From contig NZ_JAMOLN010000040.1 in assembly GCF_024448165.1 (NCBI RefSeq), forward strand, positions 1-57,001: DNA of 57,001 bases. The letters are read 5' to 3'. Below the pieces are notes generated by a model. The model saw nothing but the letters and a program-made list of their open reading frames with translations. It was not told the origin of the DNA and did no database searches. Positions 8,059-16,881 of the stretch are shown here, piece by piece. The stretch is from Streptomyces longispororuber. Lineage in GTDB: Bacteria > Actinomycetota > Actinomycetes > Streptomycetales > Streptomycetaceae. How positions within the stretch are numbered: the stretch's first letter is position 1; every line of letters begins with the position of its first letter. The translations under genes and the position numbers were made by a program.

Positions 8059-8937
8059 TCAGGGCGTCGGCGCGGGCGTGACACCGCTCGCGCCGACGGC
8101 CTTCCCGAACCTCTCCGCCGCCACGCCGCCGGACGCCGCGCTCAGGATCACGATCTTGAACTCGGAGTCCCCGTCGGTCAGCACGTCGCAGTCCACCTCG
8201 ACGGGTCCGGCCACGGGATGCGCGACGGTCTTGTGGTCCTCGCGGTGCGCGGCCACGGTGCCGCTCGCCCACAGCCGGGCGAAGTCGGCGTTGCCCGCGG
8301 TGAGCGTGCGGATCAGTTCCGTCAGGCGTACGTCGCGCGGGAAGCGGCCGGTCGCGCGGCGCAGGTCGGACACGATCGCGAGGTCCGACAGGTGCTGGTT
8401 CGCCACCGCCACCGGCCACTGGGCGAGGTGCACGGCGTCGCCGTCGACCGGGAACCGCTCGCGGGCGAAGTTGCGCAGCTCGGGCGGCGCGGCCGACGGG
8501 TCGCCGAGGAGACCCGCCCAGCCGGCGTTCCACCAGACCATCCGCCAGTCCGCGGCGAACACGGCGACCGCGACGCCGCCGAGCCGGCCGAGCACGCGGC
8601 GCACGCCGGGCGGTACCCGGTCGGGGACCGGGGCGTCGCTCGGCGGCACCAGGCCGGCCAGCCGGTGCAGATGGTCGCGCTCGGCCGCGCTGAGCCGGAG
8701 GGCGTCCGCGAGGGACGCCACGACCTGGGCGGACGGTGTCGTGGAGCGGCCCTGCTCCAGGCGCACCACGTAGTCGATCGAGACTCCGGCACGTTCGGCG
8801 AGTTCCTCCCGGCGCAGTCCGCGCGCCCGGCGCGCCCGGCCGGACGGCAGTCCCACCGACGAGGGGGCGAGCCGCCCGCGCCAGGCCCGGATCGTGGCAC
8901 CGAGGCCGGTCTCCTCCTGCGTAGGCATGACTCCCAT
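8059..8937 (-). CDS. XRE-type HTH regulator with MmyB-like ligand-binding domain
   Basis: 292 residues. The N-terminus holds the HTH (LRREELAERAGVSIDYVVRL, then EQGRSTTPS) followed by the MmyB-like PAS-type domain, with the family hallmarks VFAADWRMVWWNAGWAGLLGD and RFPRDVRLTELI. This family in actinomycetes usually regulates a divergent SDR or oxidoreductase gene, as here (SDR at 9066). Start ATG 8937; ATG 8928 is also possible. Ligand unknown, although MmyB-like domains have been associated with fatty-acid-like molecules. Confidence 0.9.
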   Translation of the reverse strand: MGVMPTQEETGLGATIRAWRGRLAPSSVGLPSGRARRARGLRREELAERAGVSIDYVVRLEQGRSTTPSAQVVASLADALRLSAAERDHLHRLAGLVPPSDAPVPDRVPPGVRRVLGRLGGVAVAVFAADWRMVWWNAGWAGLLGDPSAAPPELRNFARERFPVDGDAVHLAQWPVAVANQHLSDLAIVSDLRRATGRFPRDVRLTELIRTLTAGNADFARLWASGTVAAHREDHKTVAHPVAGPVEVDCDVLTDGDSEFKIVILSAASGGVAAERFGKAVGASGVTPAPTP

Positions 8938-9065
8938 CGTGCCCCATGTCCCGGGCCCCCGGCCCGTGCCCGCGTACGCCCGTGGGCCGCCGCGATCCTG
9001 GTAATGCCGTTCCTACGGTCGAGGCGTCCCTGGTACGGCGCTCCTGCCGGGCGGACGATCGGCGC

Positions 9066-9764
9066 ATGACCATCACGTTCATCACCGGAGCCAACAAGGG
9101 TCTCGGCCACGAGACCGCCCGCCGCCTCGTCGCCCTCGGACACACCGTGATCGTGGGCGCCCGCGATCCGGAGCGGGGCGCGGCGGCCGCCGCCGCGCTC
9201 GGCGCCCGGTTCGTCCGGATCGACGTCACCGACGACGCCTCCGTCCGGGCCGCGGCGGCGGACGTCGCGGCGCACGAGGGCAGGGTCGACGTCCTCGTCA
9301 ACAACGCCGGTGTGCACGGCCCGTACGGCGATCCCGGCGATCTGACCGGCGCGGACGCGCTCGGCGTCCTCGACGTCAACGTCATCGGCGTGGTCCGGGT
9401 GACCACGGCCTTCCTGCCGCTGCTGCGCCGGTCGGCGGACCCGGTCGTCGTCAACGTCAGCAGCGGCATGGGCTCGCTCGCCCGCACCGAGGACCCGTCC
9501 CGCCCCGAGTCGTCCGTCGTCGCACCCCTGTACACCGCGTCCAAGGCGGCGTTGACGATGCTGACCAGCCAGTACGCCAAGGCGCTCAAGGACATCCGCG
9601 TCAACGCGGCCGATCCCGGCTACACCGCGACCGACCTCAACGGGCACAGCGGCCCGCAGACCGTCGCGGAGGGCACCGACGCGATCGTCCGCCTCGCCAC
9701 CGAGGGACCCGGCGCCGGCTCGGGCCGCTTCGTCGACCGCGCGGGTCCGGTCGGCCACTCCTGA
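9066..9764 (+). CDS. short-chain dehydrogenase/reductase
   Basis: 232 residues with classical SDR motifs: TGANKGLG (TGxxxGxG cofactor motif) at the N-terminus, NNAG in VLVNNAGVHG, catalytic Ser in VVNVSSGMGS and YTASK (YxxxK). Cofactor preference is not certain; Arg in GARDPERG suggests NADP(H). It is divergent from the MmyB-type regulator, which probably controls it. Substrate unknown. ATG 9066 begins directly at the first beta strand (MTITFITGANKG); longer in-frame sequence lies in the regulatory interval. Confidence 0.9.
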   Translation: MTITFITGANKGLGHETARRLVALGHTVIVGARDPERGAAAAAALGARFVRIDVTDDASVRAAAADVAAHEGRVDVLVNNAGVHGPYGDPGDLTGADALGVLDVNVIGVVRVTTAFLPLLRRSADPVVVNVSSGMGSLARTEDPSRPESSVVAPLYTASKAALTMLTSQYAKALKDIRVNAADPGYTATDLNGHSGPQTVAEGTDAIVRLATEGPGAGSGRFVDRAGPVGHS

Positions 9765-9884
9765 ACCCGCCGTCTTCTCAAGGCAGTTGACACCACCGGG
9801 TCGTCGACCGCGGAACCGGTGTGGAAGGCTGTCGTCGGCGATGATCGACACGGCCGCCACGGCGGTGACCTGGAGGAGCGCACG

Positions 9885-10685
9885 GTGACGACGCAGGACG
9901 GCTTCCCCAGCGGCGGCATAGACACCAGCAGGCCACACCCTGCCCGGATCTACGACTACCTGCTGGGCGGCAAGGACAACTACCAGGTGGACCAGGAGGC
10001 AGGTGACGCGCTCGCCGCGGCCGCGCCCGAGGTGCGCATCGGCCTGCGCGCCAACCGGGCCTTCATGCGGCGGGCCGTCCGGCACGTCGTCGGCAGCGGC
10101 ATCCGGCAGATCCTCGACATCGGCACCGGCCTGCCCACGTCGCCCAACGTGCACGAGGTAGCCCACGAGGTGGCGCCCGACGTGCGGGTCGCCTACGTCG
10201 ACAACGACCCGATCGTCAGCGCGCACGCGAGCGCGCTCCTGCGCGGGACCGGGTCCAACAGCGTGGTGCTCGCCGACCTCCGCGATCCGGCCTCGGTCGT
10301 GGACCACCCCGACGTCCGCAAGGTCATCGACCTCGACCGGCCCGTCGCGCTGCTGCTCGTCGCCGTCGTCCACTTCCTCACCGACGAGGACGAGCCCGAG
10401 CGGATCGTCACCACGCTCGTCGACGCTCTCCCGCCCGGCAGCTTCCTGGTGCTGTCGCACGCCACCGCGGACTTCGCCGACCGCACCGAGGCCCAGGCCG
10501 TCTACAGCAAGGCCACCGCCACCCTGAACCTGCGCACCCGCCCCCAGGTCGAGCGCCTCTTCACAGGCCTCGACCTGGTCGAACCGGGCCTGGCCCAGGT
10601 CCCGTTCTGGCACCCGGACGGCCCGGTGCCGCAGGGCTCCGAGGAGATCGGCTTCTACGGAGGCGTGGCCCGCAAGTCCGGCTGA
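9885..10685 (+). CDS. SAM-dependent methyltransferase, PF04672 (DUF574) family
   Basis: 266 residues. The signature of the actinomycete S-adenosylmethionine methyltransferase family is clear: ARIYDYLLGGKDNYQVD at the N-terminus, then LDIGTGLPTSPNVHEVA for SAM binding, AYVDNDPIV, and LLVAVVHFLTDED. GTG 9885 has GGAGG 8 nt upstream and is preferred to ATG 9819. These proteins are strongly expanded in Streptomyces and rarely have assigned substrates. Neighbours give no clear partner; a LysR gene follows after 58 bp. Confidence 0.92.
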   Translation: MTTQDGFPSGGIDTSRPHPARIYDYLLGGKDNYQVDQEAGDALAAAAPEVRIGLRANRAFMRRAVRHVVGSGIRQILDIGTGLPTSPNVHEVAHEVAPDVRVAYVDNDPIVSAHASALLRGTGSNSVVLADLRDPASVVDHPDVRKVIDLDRPVALLLVAVVHFLTDEDEPERIVTTLVDALPPGSFLVLSHATADFADRTEAQAVYSKATATLNLRTRPQVERLFTGLDLVEPGLAQVPFWHPDGPVPQGSEEIGFYGGVARKSG

Positions 10686-10743
10686 CCCCGGTGGGCCGAC
10701 GACGAGGGATCGCTGCCGTGAGAGGGAGGGGGCGCAGGGACAA

Positions 10744-11667
10744 GTGCTGCGGCAACTGGAGTACTTGGTCGCACTCGCCCGGGAGCGGCACTTCGGGCGG
10801 GCGGCCGATGCGTGCTTCGTGTCCCAGCCCTCCCTGTCGGCCGGGATACGCAAGCTGGAGGGTGAACTCGGGGTCGCGCTCACGCTGCGCGGGCCCCGCT
10901 ATCGGGGGCTGACCCCCGAGGGGGAGCACGTGCTGGTGTGGGCGCAGCGGATGCTCGCGGAGCGCGCGGCCCTGCAGCAGGAACTTGCCTCGATGGAGGG
11001 CGAGTTGACCGGGACGCTGCGGCTCGGTGCCATTCCCACCGCGCTCAGTGTCGTGTCGCTGGTGACCAACCCGTTCTGCGCACGGCATCCGGCGGCGAAG
11101 GTCAGTCTGGAGTCGTTGTCGTCACGGGACATCACGCGCAGGCTCACCGGGCTGGAGATCGACGCCGCGCTGACCTATCTCGACGACCACACGCTGCGGG
11201 ACGTGCGGCGCATCCCCCTCTACGAGGAGCAGTACGTGCTCCTCACGCCGGCGGACGGCCCCCTGGCCGGGCACACCGAGGCCAGCTGGGCGCAGGCCGC
11301 CGCCCTGCCGCTGTGTCTGCTCGGTCCACGCATGCGCAACCGCCGCATCCTCGACGAGTACTTCGCCGCCGAAGGCGCCCCCGCGCAGCCCGCGATCGAG
11401 TCCGACACCGTGGCCGGGCTCTACGCCCACCTGACCGGCGGACCGTGGTCCAGCGTCGTCTCGCACGCCTGGCTGCACATGTTCGGGGTCCCCGAGGGCA
11501 AGCACGTCGTACGGCTGACGGGTCCGGCGCACGGGTCCCGCGTCGGGCTGGTCGTCGCCGAGCAGCACCCCCAGCTCCCCATGGTCCGGGCCTTGCTGGC
11601 CGTGGCGCGCGAAGCCGGGGTGCGCGAGTCGCTGGACGCCCTCCTCCGCCGCCACCTGCCGTCATAG
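10744..11667 (+). CDS. LysR-family regulator upstream of formate dehydrogenase
   Basis: 307 residues: N-terminal winged HTH (ADACFVSQPSLSAGIRKLE) and a C-terminal periplasmic-binding-like effector domain beginning near GTLRLGAIPTA. Start is GTG 10744. It lies 107 bp upstream of and co-directional with the formate dehydrogenase gene, rather than divergent, so it may regulate that gene in trans or through read-through. The intergenic region has TTGACC at 11699-11704 as a candidate -35 for the downstream gene. Control of formate oxidation is inference. Confidence 0.9.
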   Translation: MLRQLEYLVALARERHFGRAADACFVSQPSLSAGIRKLEGELGVALTLRGPRYRGLTPEGEHVLVWAQRMLAERAALQQELASMEGELTGTLRLGAIPTALSVVSLVTNPFCARHPAAKVSLESLSSRDITRRLTGLEIDAALTYLDDHTLRDVRRIPLYEEQYVLLTPADGPLAGHTEASWAQAAALPLCLLGPRMRNRRILDEYFAAEGAPAQPAIESDTVAGLYAHLTGGPWSSVVSHAWLHMFGVPEGKHVVRLTGPAHGSRVGLVVAEQHPQLPMVRALLAVAREAGVRESLDALLRRHLPS

Positions 11668-11774
11668 CCAACTCCTCGCGCCCATAGAGGACTTCGCTTT
11701 GACCACGCCGACGCGCGGCCGCCACCGTGGAGGCATCCCGCACGCCCCGCCCCACACGGCTGAGGAGTCCTGTC

Positions 11775-12974
11775 ATGGCCAAGGTCCTGTGCGTCCTGTA
11801 CGACGACCCCAGCAGCGGCTACCCGACCGGCTACGCCCGCGACGACCTGCCGCGCATCACGTCCTACCCCGATGGCCAGTCGGCGCCCACGCCCCTGGGC
11901 GCCGACTTCACACCCGGTCAGCTGCTCGGCAGCGTCTCCGGGGAGCTCGGCCTGCGCGCCTTCCTGGAAGGCCGCGGGCACACCCTCGTCGTGACCTCCG
12001 ACAAGGACGGCGACGGCAGCGTCTTCGACCGCGAGCTGCCCGACGCGGACGTGGTGATCTCGCAGCCCTTCTGGCCCGCCTACCTCACCGCCGAGCGCCT
12101 CGCCGCAGCCAAGAACCTGAAACTCGCCATCACCGCGGGGATCGGGTCCGACCACGTCGACCTCGACGCCGCCATCGCCCACGACGTGGCCGTCGCCGAA
12201 GTCACCTTCTCCAACAGCATCAGCGTCGCCGAGCACGTCGTCATGTCGATCCTGGCGCTGGTCCGCGACTACCTGCCCGCACACCAGGTGGCCCGCGAGG
12301 GCGGCTGGAACATCGCCGACTGCGTCGAGCGCTCGTACGACCTTGAGGGCATGCACGTCGGCACGGTCGCCGCGGGCCGCATCGGGCTCGCCGTGCTGCG
12401 CAGGCTGGCCCCCTTCGACGTCACGCTCCACTACACCGACCGGCACCGGCTGCCCACGGACGTCGAGGAGGAACTCGGCCTCGTCTTCCACGAGTCGACC
12501 GCGGCCATGGTGCCCCACTGCGACGTCGTCACCGTCAACGCTCCCCTGCACCCGGAGACCGAGGGCCTGTTCGACGCCGAACTGCTCGCCACCATGAAGC
12601 GCGGCGCCTACCTCGTCAACACGGCCCGCGCCCGCATCGCCGACCGCGACGCCGTCCGGCTGGCCCTGGAGAGCGGGCAACTGGCCGGCTACGCGGGCGA
12701 CGTCTGGCACCCGCAGCCCGCCCCCGCCGACCACCCATGGCGCACCATGCCGCACCACGGCATGACGCCCCACATCTCCGGCTCCTCCCTCTCCGCCCAG
12801 GCCCGCTACGCCGCCGGCACCCGGGAGATCCTCGAAGCGTGGCTCGACGGCAGGCCGATCCGGGACGAGTACCTCATCGTCTCCGGCGGCGCCCTCGCCG
12901 GAACCGGCGCCCACTCCTACGCCGTGAACTCCTCCGCTCCCACCGCGCCGGAACCGGTCGACCCCACTGTCTGA
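11775..12974 (+). CDS. fdh: NAD+-dependent formate dehydrogenase
   Basis: 399 residues, the length of the metal-free D-2-hydroxyacid-dehydrogenase-type enzyme that oxidises formate to CO2 with NAD+. By alignment from memory to the Pseudomonas sp. 101 enzyme with an offset of one, key residues are retained: Asn147, Asp222 (NAD+ rather than NADP+ preference), Arg285, Asp309, Gln314 and His333. The Rossmann motif is GTVAAGRIGLAV (196-207). Start ATG 11775 with GAGGAG 7 nt upstream. Likely role: formate detoxification and NADH supply in the cytoplasm. A hairpin at 13075-13098 downstream may end the transcript. Confidence 0.95.
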   Translation: MAKVLCVLYDDPSSGYPTGYARDDLPRITSYPDGQSAPTPLGADFTPGQLLGSVSGELGLRAFLEGRGHTLVVTSDKDGDGSVFDRELPDADVVISQPFWPAYLTAERLAAAKNLKLAITAGIGSDHVDLDAAIAHDVAVAEVTFSNSISVAEHVVMSILALVRDYLPAHQVAREGGWNIADCVERSYDLEGMHVGTVAAGRIGLAVLRRLAPFDVTLHYTDRHRLPTDVEEELGLVFHESTAAMVPHCDVVTVNAPLHPETEGLFDAELLATMKRGAYLVNTARARIADRDAVRLALESGQLAGYAGDVWHPQPAPADHPWRTMPHHGMTPHISGSSLSAQARYAAGTREILEAWLDGRPIRDEYLIVSGGALAGTGAHSYAVNSSAPTAPEPVDPTV

Positions 12975-13074
12975 TCCACCACTGCAGGTGCGCCACTGTT
13001 TGAGTAATCAGCCAAGCATGAGCAAGCCCTCTATGGATTCCTGCCTGGCAGATGCAAGATGGAGACGTTGTCCA

Positions 13075-13098
13075 TGGCGGGCGTCGGTGCGCCCGCCA
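13075..13098. terminator. hairpin between fdh and methyltransferase gene
   Basis: TGGCGGGCG and CGCCCGCCA pair perfectly (9 bp) around TCGGTG. It lies 100 bp after the fdh stop and 33 bp before the next start, so it could be a factor-independent stop for fdh or a leader structure of the methyltransferase. No U-tract is present, as usual for actinomycetes. Confidence 0.5.
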
Positions 13099-13130
13099 CG
13101 GCCTGTCCAGGCCCACGAGGCGAGGTCTCC

Positions 13131-13916
13131 ATGTCCATGCGAACCCACGACGGCAGCGCGGGTGCCGTCGACCACGGCTCCCCCGGCCCCGGCCACTCGG
13201 GCCGCTCCCCCTTCCGCCGCCCCGACGCACGCATCGCCCGCGTCATCGCCCGCGCCCTGGGGGACGCCGGCACCGTCCTGAACGTCGGTGCGGGCACCGG
13301 CTCCTACGAGGACCCCGCCCACACCGTCACCGCGGTCGAGCCGTCCCTGGCCATGCGGGCCCGGCGCCCGGCCCAGCTGTCCACCGCGATCGACGCCGTC
13401 GCCGAGTCGCTGCCCTTCGACGACGGCCGGTTCGACGCGTCCATGGCCCTCTTCAGCGTCCACCAGTGGTCCGACCCCGCCGCGGGCCTGCGCGAGATGC
13501 GACGCGTGACCCGCGGCCCGGTCGTCGTCCTCACCTGCGACCCCACCCTCGTACGGGACTTCTGGCTCTACGACTACGCGCCCGACGTCCTCGACGCCGA
13601 GGCCCGTCGCCACCCGCACCTGGCCACGCTGACCGGGGCCCTCGGCGGCACCGTGACCGTCGAGCCCGTCCCCGTCCCGCTGGACTGCACCGACGGCTTC
13701 AACGAGGCGTACTACGGGCGCCCCGAGATGCTCCTCGACCCGGCGGCCAGGCAGGCCTGTTCGGCGTGGAGCTTCATCGACGACCGGGCCCGCCAGGAGT
13801 TCGACGTCTCACTGCGCCGGGCCCTGGGCTCCGGCGCGTGGGACGAGGCCTTCGGGCATCTGCGCTGCCGCCCCACCTACCTGGGCTCCCTCGTCCTCCT
13901 CCGGGCCACCGCCTGA
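13131..13916 (+). CDS. class I SAM-dependent methyltransferase (type 11)
   Basis: 261 residues. SAM-binding motif I reads TVLNVGAGTGSYEDP, the acidic post-I end is VTAVEPS, and the methyltransferase-11 motif LPFDDGRFDASMALFSVHQW is clear. Start ATG 13131 with GAGGCGAGG upstream. The acceptor is unknown; similar proteins are usually annotated as generic methyltransferases. The reading frame stays open past its TGA stop (13914-13916) for another 65 codons, see the next feature. Confidence 0.88.
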   Translation: MSMRTHDGSAGAVDHGSPGPGHSGRSPFRRPDARIARVIARALGDAGTVLNVGAGTGSYEDPAHTVTAVEPSLAMRARRPAQLSTAIDAVAESLPFDDGRFDASMALFSVHQWSDPAAGLREMRRVTRGPVVVLTCDPTLVRDFWLYDYAPDVLDAEARRHPHLATLTGALGGTVTVEPVPVPLDCTDGFNEAYYGRPEMLLDPAARQACSAWSFIDDRARQEFDVSLRRALGSGAWDEAFGHLRCRPTYLGSLVLLRATA

Positions 13917-13919
13917 CCC

Positions 13920-14114
13920 GCACCGAACCTCGCCTACCTTCTCGGCGTCAGGAACACGTACGGCGACGACGCGCTGATGGCGCTGGCCCTGTCCGTGGCC
14001 AACTGGGCGGTCACCGCCGTCGACGACCTCGCGCACCACACAGGCCGCACCCCGCAGCAGATCATCGACCAGTACGAGACCGACGTCATCGCCGACCGCG
14101 AGGACCTCGGCTGA
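13920..14114 (+). pseudogene. orphan reading-frame remnant in frame after the methyltransferase stop
   Basis: Directly after the methyltransferase TGA the same frame continues as PAPNLAYLLGVRNTYGDDAL, then a hydrophobic helix and DLAHHTGRTPQQIIDQYETD, ending at TGA 14112-14114. Composition is protein-like with coding third-position GC, but there is no start codon before ATG 13977, which would give only 45 residues. It looks like the C-terminal part of a small conserved protein whose 5' end was lost, or a genuine 45-residue ORF. It overlaps the convergent xdh gene by 29 nt. I do not recognise a domain. Confidence 0.5.
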
Positions 14115-16881
14115 ACCGGGCCCGGTCCATCGCCAGCCAGACCCGGTCCCGCGTCACCGGCAGCTCCGTGAAGCGGACACCGGTGGCGTCGCGCAGCGCG
14201 TTGGTGAAGGCGGGCGCCACCGGGTTGAAGGGGCTCTCGCTCATCGACTTGGCGCCGAGCGGGCCGATCGCGTCCGTCGTCTCCATGAAGTGGACCTCCG
14301 TACGGGGGACGTCCGCGTACTGCGGCAGCCGGTAGCGGCGGAAGGCCGCGGTGGTCACCTCGCCGCGCTCGTCGACCCGTACGTTCTCGAAGAGCGTGGC
14401 GCCCAGCGCCTGCGCGACGCCGCCCTCGACCTGGCCGCGGCACTGCAAGGGGTTCATGACCCGGCCGGCGTCGGCGGCGTGGACGCTGCGCAGGATCTTC
14501 GTCTCGCCGGTGTCCGGGTCGACGGCGACGCGGAACCACTGGGCGTTGAAGGCCACCGAGCGCGGGGTGCCGCCCCAGTGGCCGTCGGCCGTGAGTTCGT
14601 CCTGCGCCCCGGCGGCGCGGGCCGCTTCGTGGAGTTCCTTCAGCGTCACGGTCCGGCCCGCGCAGTCGACCGACTCCGCGCCCAGCGTGCACAGGTGGCG
14701 GGCGACTCCCGTGTGCCGGGCCGCGAACGTCGTCAGGCGTCCGGCCAGGGACTCCGCGGCGAGCAGCACCGCTTTGCCCGCCACGACCGTTCCGGCCGAG
14801 CCGAAGGCTCCGGTGTCGTGGCGGACGACGTCGGTGTCGGACTGGCGGACGGCCAGCCGGTCGACCGTGGTGTGCAGGGCGCCGGCGGTGATCTGTTTGT
14901 GCACGGTCGTGGTGCCGTTGCCGAACTCCGCGGTGCCGACGGCGATGTCGTACGTACCGTCGGCGAGCAGGCTGACCGTCGCGTCGGCGTAGTGGCCGCC
15001 GGGCGGGCCGGTGGCGATCATCGCCAGGGCGGCTCCCTGACCGGTGAGCCAGCCCTCGGGCACCTCGTCCGCGCTCCGGTCCTCGGCCATGGCCCTGCGC
15101 ACGATCCCCAGGCACTGGGCGAGTCCGTACGAGGCGATGTGCAGGTCCTCCTCCTCGCCGATCGGGCTGAGCATGGCGTCACCGGGGCCGATGACGTTCC
15201 GCTCCCGGAAGGCGAGGGGGTCCATGCCGAGGCGGCGGGCCAGCTCGTCCATGGCGGATTCGACGGCGAAGGTGACCTGGCCCAGGCCGTACCCCCGGAA
15301 GGCGCCCGCGGGCACGACGTTCGTGTAGACGGAGTAGGCGTCGACCTTCTTGTGCGGCGCACGGTAGACGGCGAAGGACTCGCCGACGCTGTGGAACATG
15401 ACGGCCGGGCCGTGGTTGCCGTAGGCGCCGGTGTTGGACACCACCCGCATCTGGAGGGCGGTCAGCGTGCCGTCGGCCCGGGCTCCGAGCTTGATGCCGA
15501 TGGTGAACGGGTGCCGGGTGGTGGCGCCGTGGAACTGCTCGGCGCGGGTGTACTCCAGCTTGACCGGGCGGCGCAGCTTGAGCGCGGCGAGCACGACGAC
15601 GTCCTCGGTCAGCATCTCCTGCTTGCCGCCGAAGCCGCCGCCCACGCGGCCCGCGACGACGCGGACCTCGTCCTCGGGAAGGCCGTAGAGGGCGCACAGG
15701 GCGCGGCGGGTCAGGAACGGGGTCTGCGTGCTGGAGCGGACGGTGAGCCGCTCGCCGGTGCCGTCCTCCTTCGGCTCGAAGAACGCGACGCAGCCGTGGG
15801 TCTCCAGGCTGGCGTGCTGGACGCGCTGGGTGCGGAAGGTGTTGTCGTACACGACGTCGGCCGCGGCGAATCCGTCGTCCACGGAGCCGATCTCGCCGTG
15901 GACCTCGCCGGCCACGTTGTTCTCCACGCGGGCGATCCGCGCCTCGGGGCCCTTTCCGGCGTGGACGACGGGTGCGCCGTCGCGCATGGCCTCCTCCGGG
16001 TCGATGACGAACGGGAGGTGTTCGTACGTCACCTCGACCCGCCGGCACCCCTCCTCCGCCGCCTGCTCGCTGTCGGCCACGACGGCGGCGACCCGCTGGC
16101 CGACGTACCGGACGGTGTCGTCCAGGACCTGGGTGTCGTCCGGGTCCTCGGTGGGGTGCTCGTGCCGGGCGCTGGAGTACAGCGTGCCGGGGGCGTCCTC
16201 GTGGGTGAGGACGGCGTGCACGCCGGGGACGCGCAGGGCCGCCGACGTGTCGACGGCGAGGATGCGGGCGTGCGGGTGCGGGGACCTCAGCAGCTTCATG
16301 TGGAGGAGTCCGGGCACATCGACGTCGAAGGTGTAGCGGGCCGTGCCGGTCACCACCTGGGGTCCGGCCGGGGCGCCGAGGCTCTTGCCCACCGCCTTCC
16401 CGGCGCAGGGGCGTTCGGTGTGCCGGACGCCGCGAACGGCGTCCTCGACGGCGCGGTAGCCGGTGCAGCGGCAGATGTTCCCTTTGAAGGCCCTGGGCAG
16501 GTCGTCCAGTTTGCCGTCGTCGTGGGCGGTGCCCCTCTCCTGCTCCAGGGCGGCCGTGGTCATCAGGAAGCCTGCGGTGCAGAAGCCGCACTGGAAGCCC
16601 TGGGCGTCGAGGAACCTCTGCTGCACCGGGTGGAGTCCGCCGTCCTCGCCCGTGAGCCCCTCGACCGTGGTGACCGAACGGCCCTGCGCCCGCACCGCAG
16701 GGTACAGACAGCTGTGCACCGGCTCGCCGTCCACGTGGACGGTGCAGGCGCCGCAGTCTCCGGCGTCACAGCCCTTCTTGACCCCGAACCAGCCGCGCTC
16801 GCGCAGATAGGTCCGCAGGCACTGTCCGGCCCGGGGTTCGGCGTCGAACGGCTCGCCGTTGACCTGGAGGTGGAACGTCAT
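14086..16881 (-). CDS. xanthine dehydrogenase-type enzyme: fused [2Fe-2S] and molybdopterin subunit
   Basis: 931 residues. Residues 1-about 170 form the two [2Fe-2S] domains: GCDAGDCGACTVHVDGEPV with a following Cys for the plant-ferredoxin cluster, and CGFCTAG ... ICRCTGY for the helical cluster. After a linker the molybdenum domain follows, with GGGFGGKQE, GAFRGYG, and a Glu-containing GAKSMSESPFN block near the C-terminus at the position of the catalytic Glu. It hydroxylates purines or another N-heterocycle in the cytoplasm and passes electrons via the Fe-S centres to the FAD subunit. Its ATG overlaps the FAD-subunit stop (ATGA), so the two are translationally coupled. The Fe-S/Mo fusion is less common than separate subunits. 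Confidence 0.88.
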   Translation of the reverse strand: MTFHLQVNGEPFDAEPRAGQCLRTYLRERGWFGVKKGCDAGDCGACTVHVDGEPVHSCLYPAVRAQGRSVTTVEGLTGEDGGLHPVQQRFLDAQGFQCGFCTAGFLMTTAALEQERGTAHDDGKLDDLPRAFKGNICRCTGYRAVEDAVRGVRHTERPCAGKAVGKSLGAPAGPQVVTGTARYTFDVDVPGLLHMKLLRSPHPHARILAVDTSAALRVPGVHAVLTHEDAPGTLYSSARHEHPTEDPDDTQVLDDTVRYVGQRVAAVVADSEQAAEEGCRRVEVTYEHLPFVIDPEEAMRDGAPVVHAGKGPEARIARVENNVAGEVHGEIGSVDDGFAAADVVYDNTFRTQRVQHASLETHGCVAFFEPKEDGTGERLTVRSSTQTPFLTRRALCALYGLPEDEVRVVAGRVGGGFGGKQEMLTEDVVVLAALKLRRPVKLEYTRAEQFHGATTRHPFTIGIKLGARADGTLTALQMRVVSNTGAYGNHGPAVMFHSVGESFAVYRAPHKKVDAYSVYTNVVPAGAFRGYGLGQVTFAVESAMDELARRLGMDPLAFRERNVIGPGDAMLSPIGEEEDLHIASYGLAQCLGIVRRAMAEDRSADEVPEGWLTGQGAALAMIATGPPGGHYADATVSLLADGTYDIAVGTAEFGNGTTTVHKQITAGALHTTVDRLAVRQSDTDVVRHDTGAFGSAGTVVAGKAVLLAAESLAGRLTTFAARHTGVARHLCTLGAESVDCAGRTVTLKELHEAARAAGAQDELTADGHWGGTPRSVAFNAQWFRVAVDPDTGETKILRSVHAADAGRVMNPLQCRGQVEGGVAQALGATLFENVRVDERGEVTTAAFRRYRLPQYADVPRTEVHFMETTDAIGPLGAKSMSESPFNPVAPAFTNALRDATGVRFTELPVTRDRVWLAMDRARFSRGPRGRR

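Noticed and set aside
8322..10883. An 853-codon open frame on the - strand
   Set aside because: It covers the antisense of three well-supported genes, has Arg/Pro/Ala-rich low-complexity composition and no domain; a by-product of high GC.
9885..13916. Idea that two methyltransferases and formate dehydrogenase form a biosynthetic gene cluster
   Set aside because: No core synthase, carrier protein, precursor peptide or tailoring set is present; the genes are separated by gaps with their own regulators.
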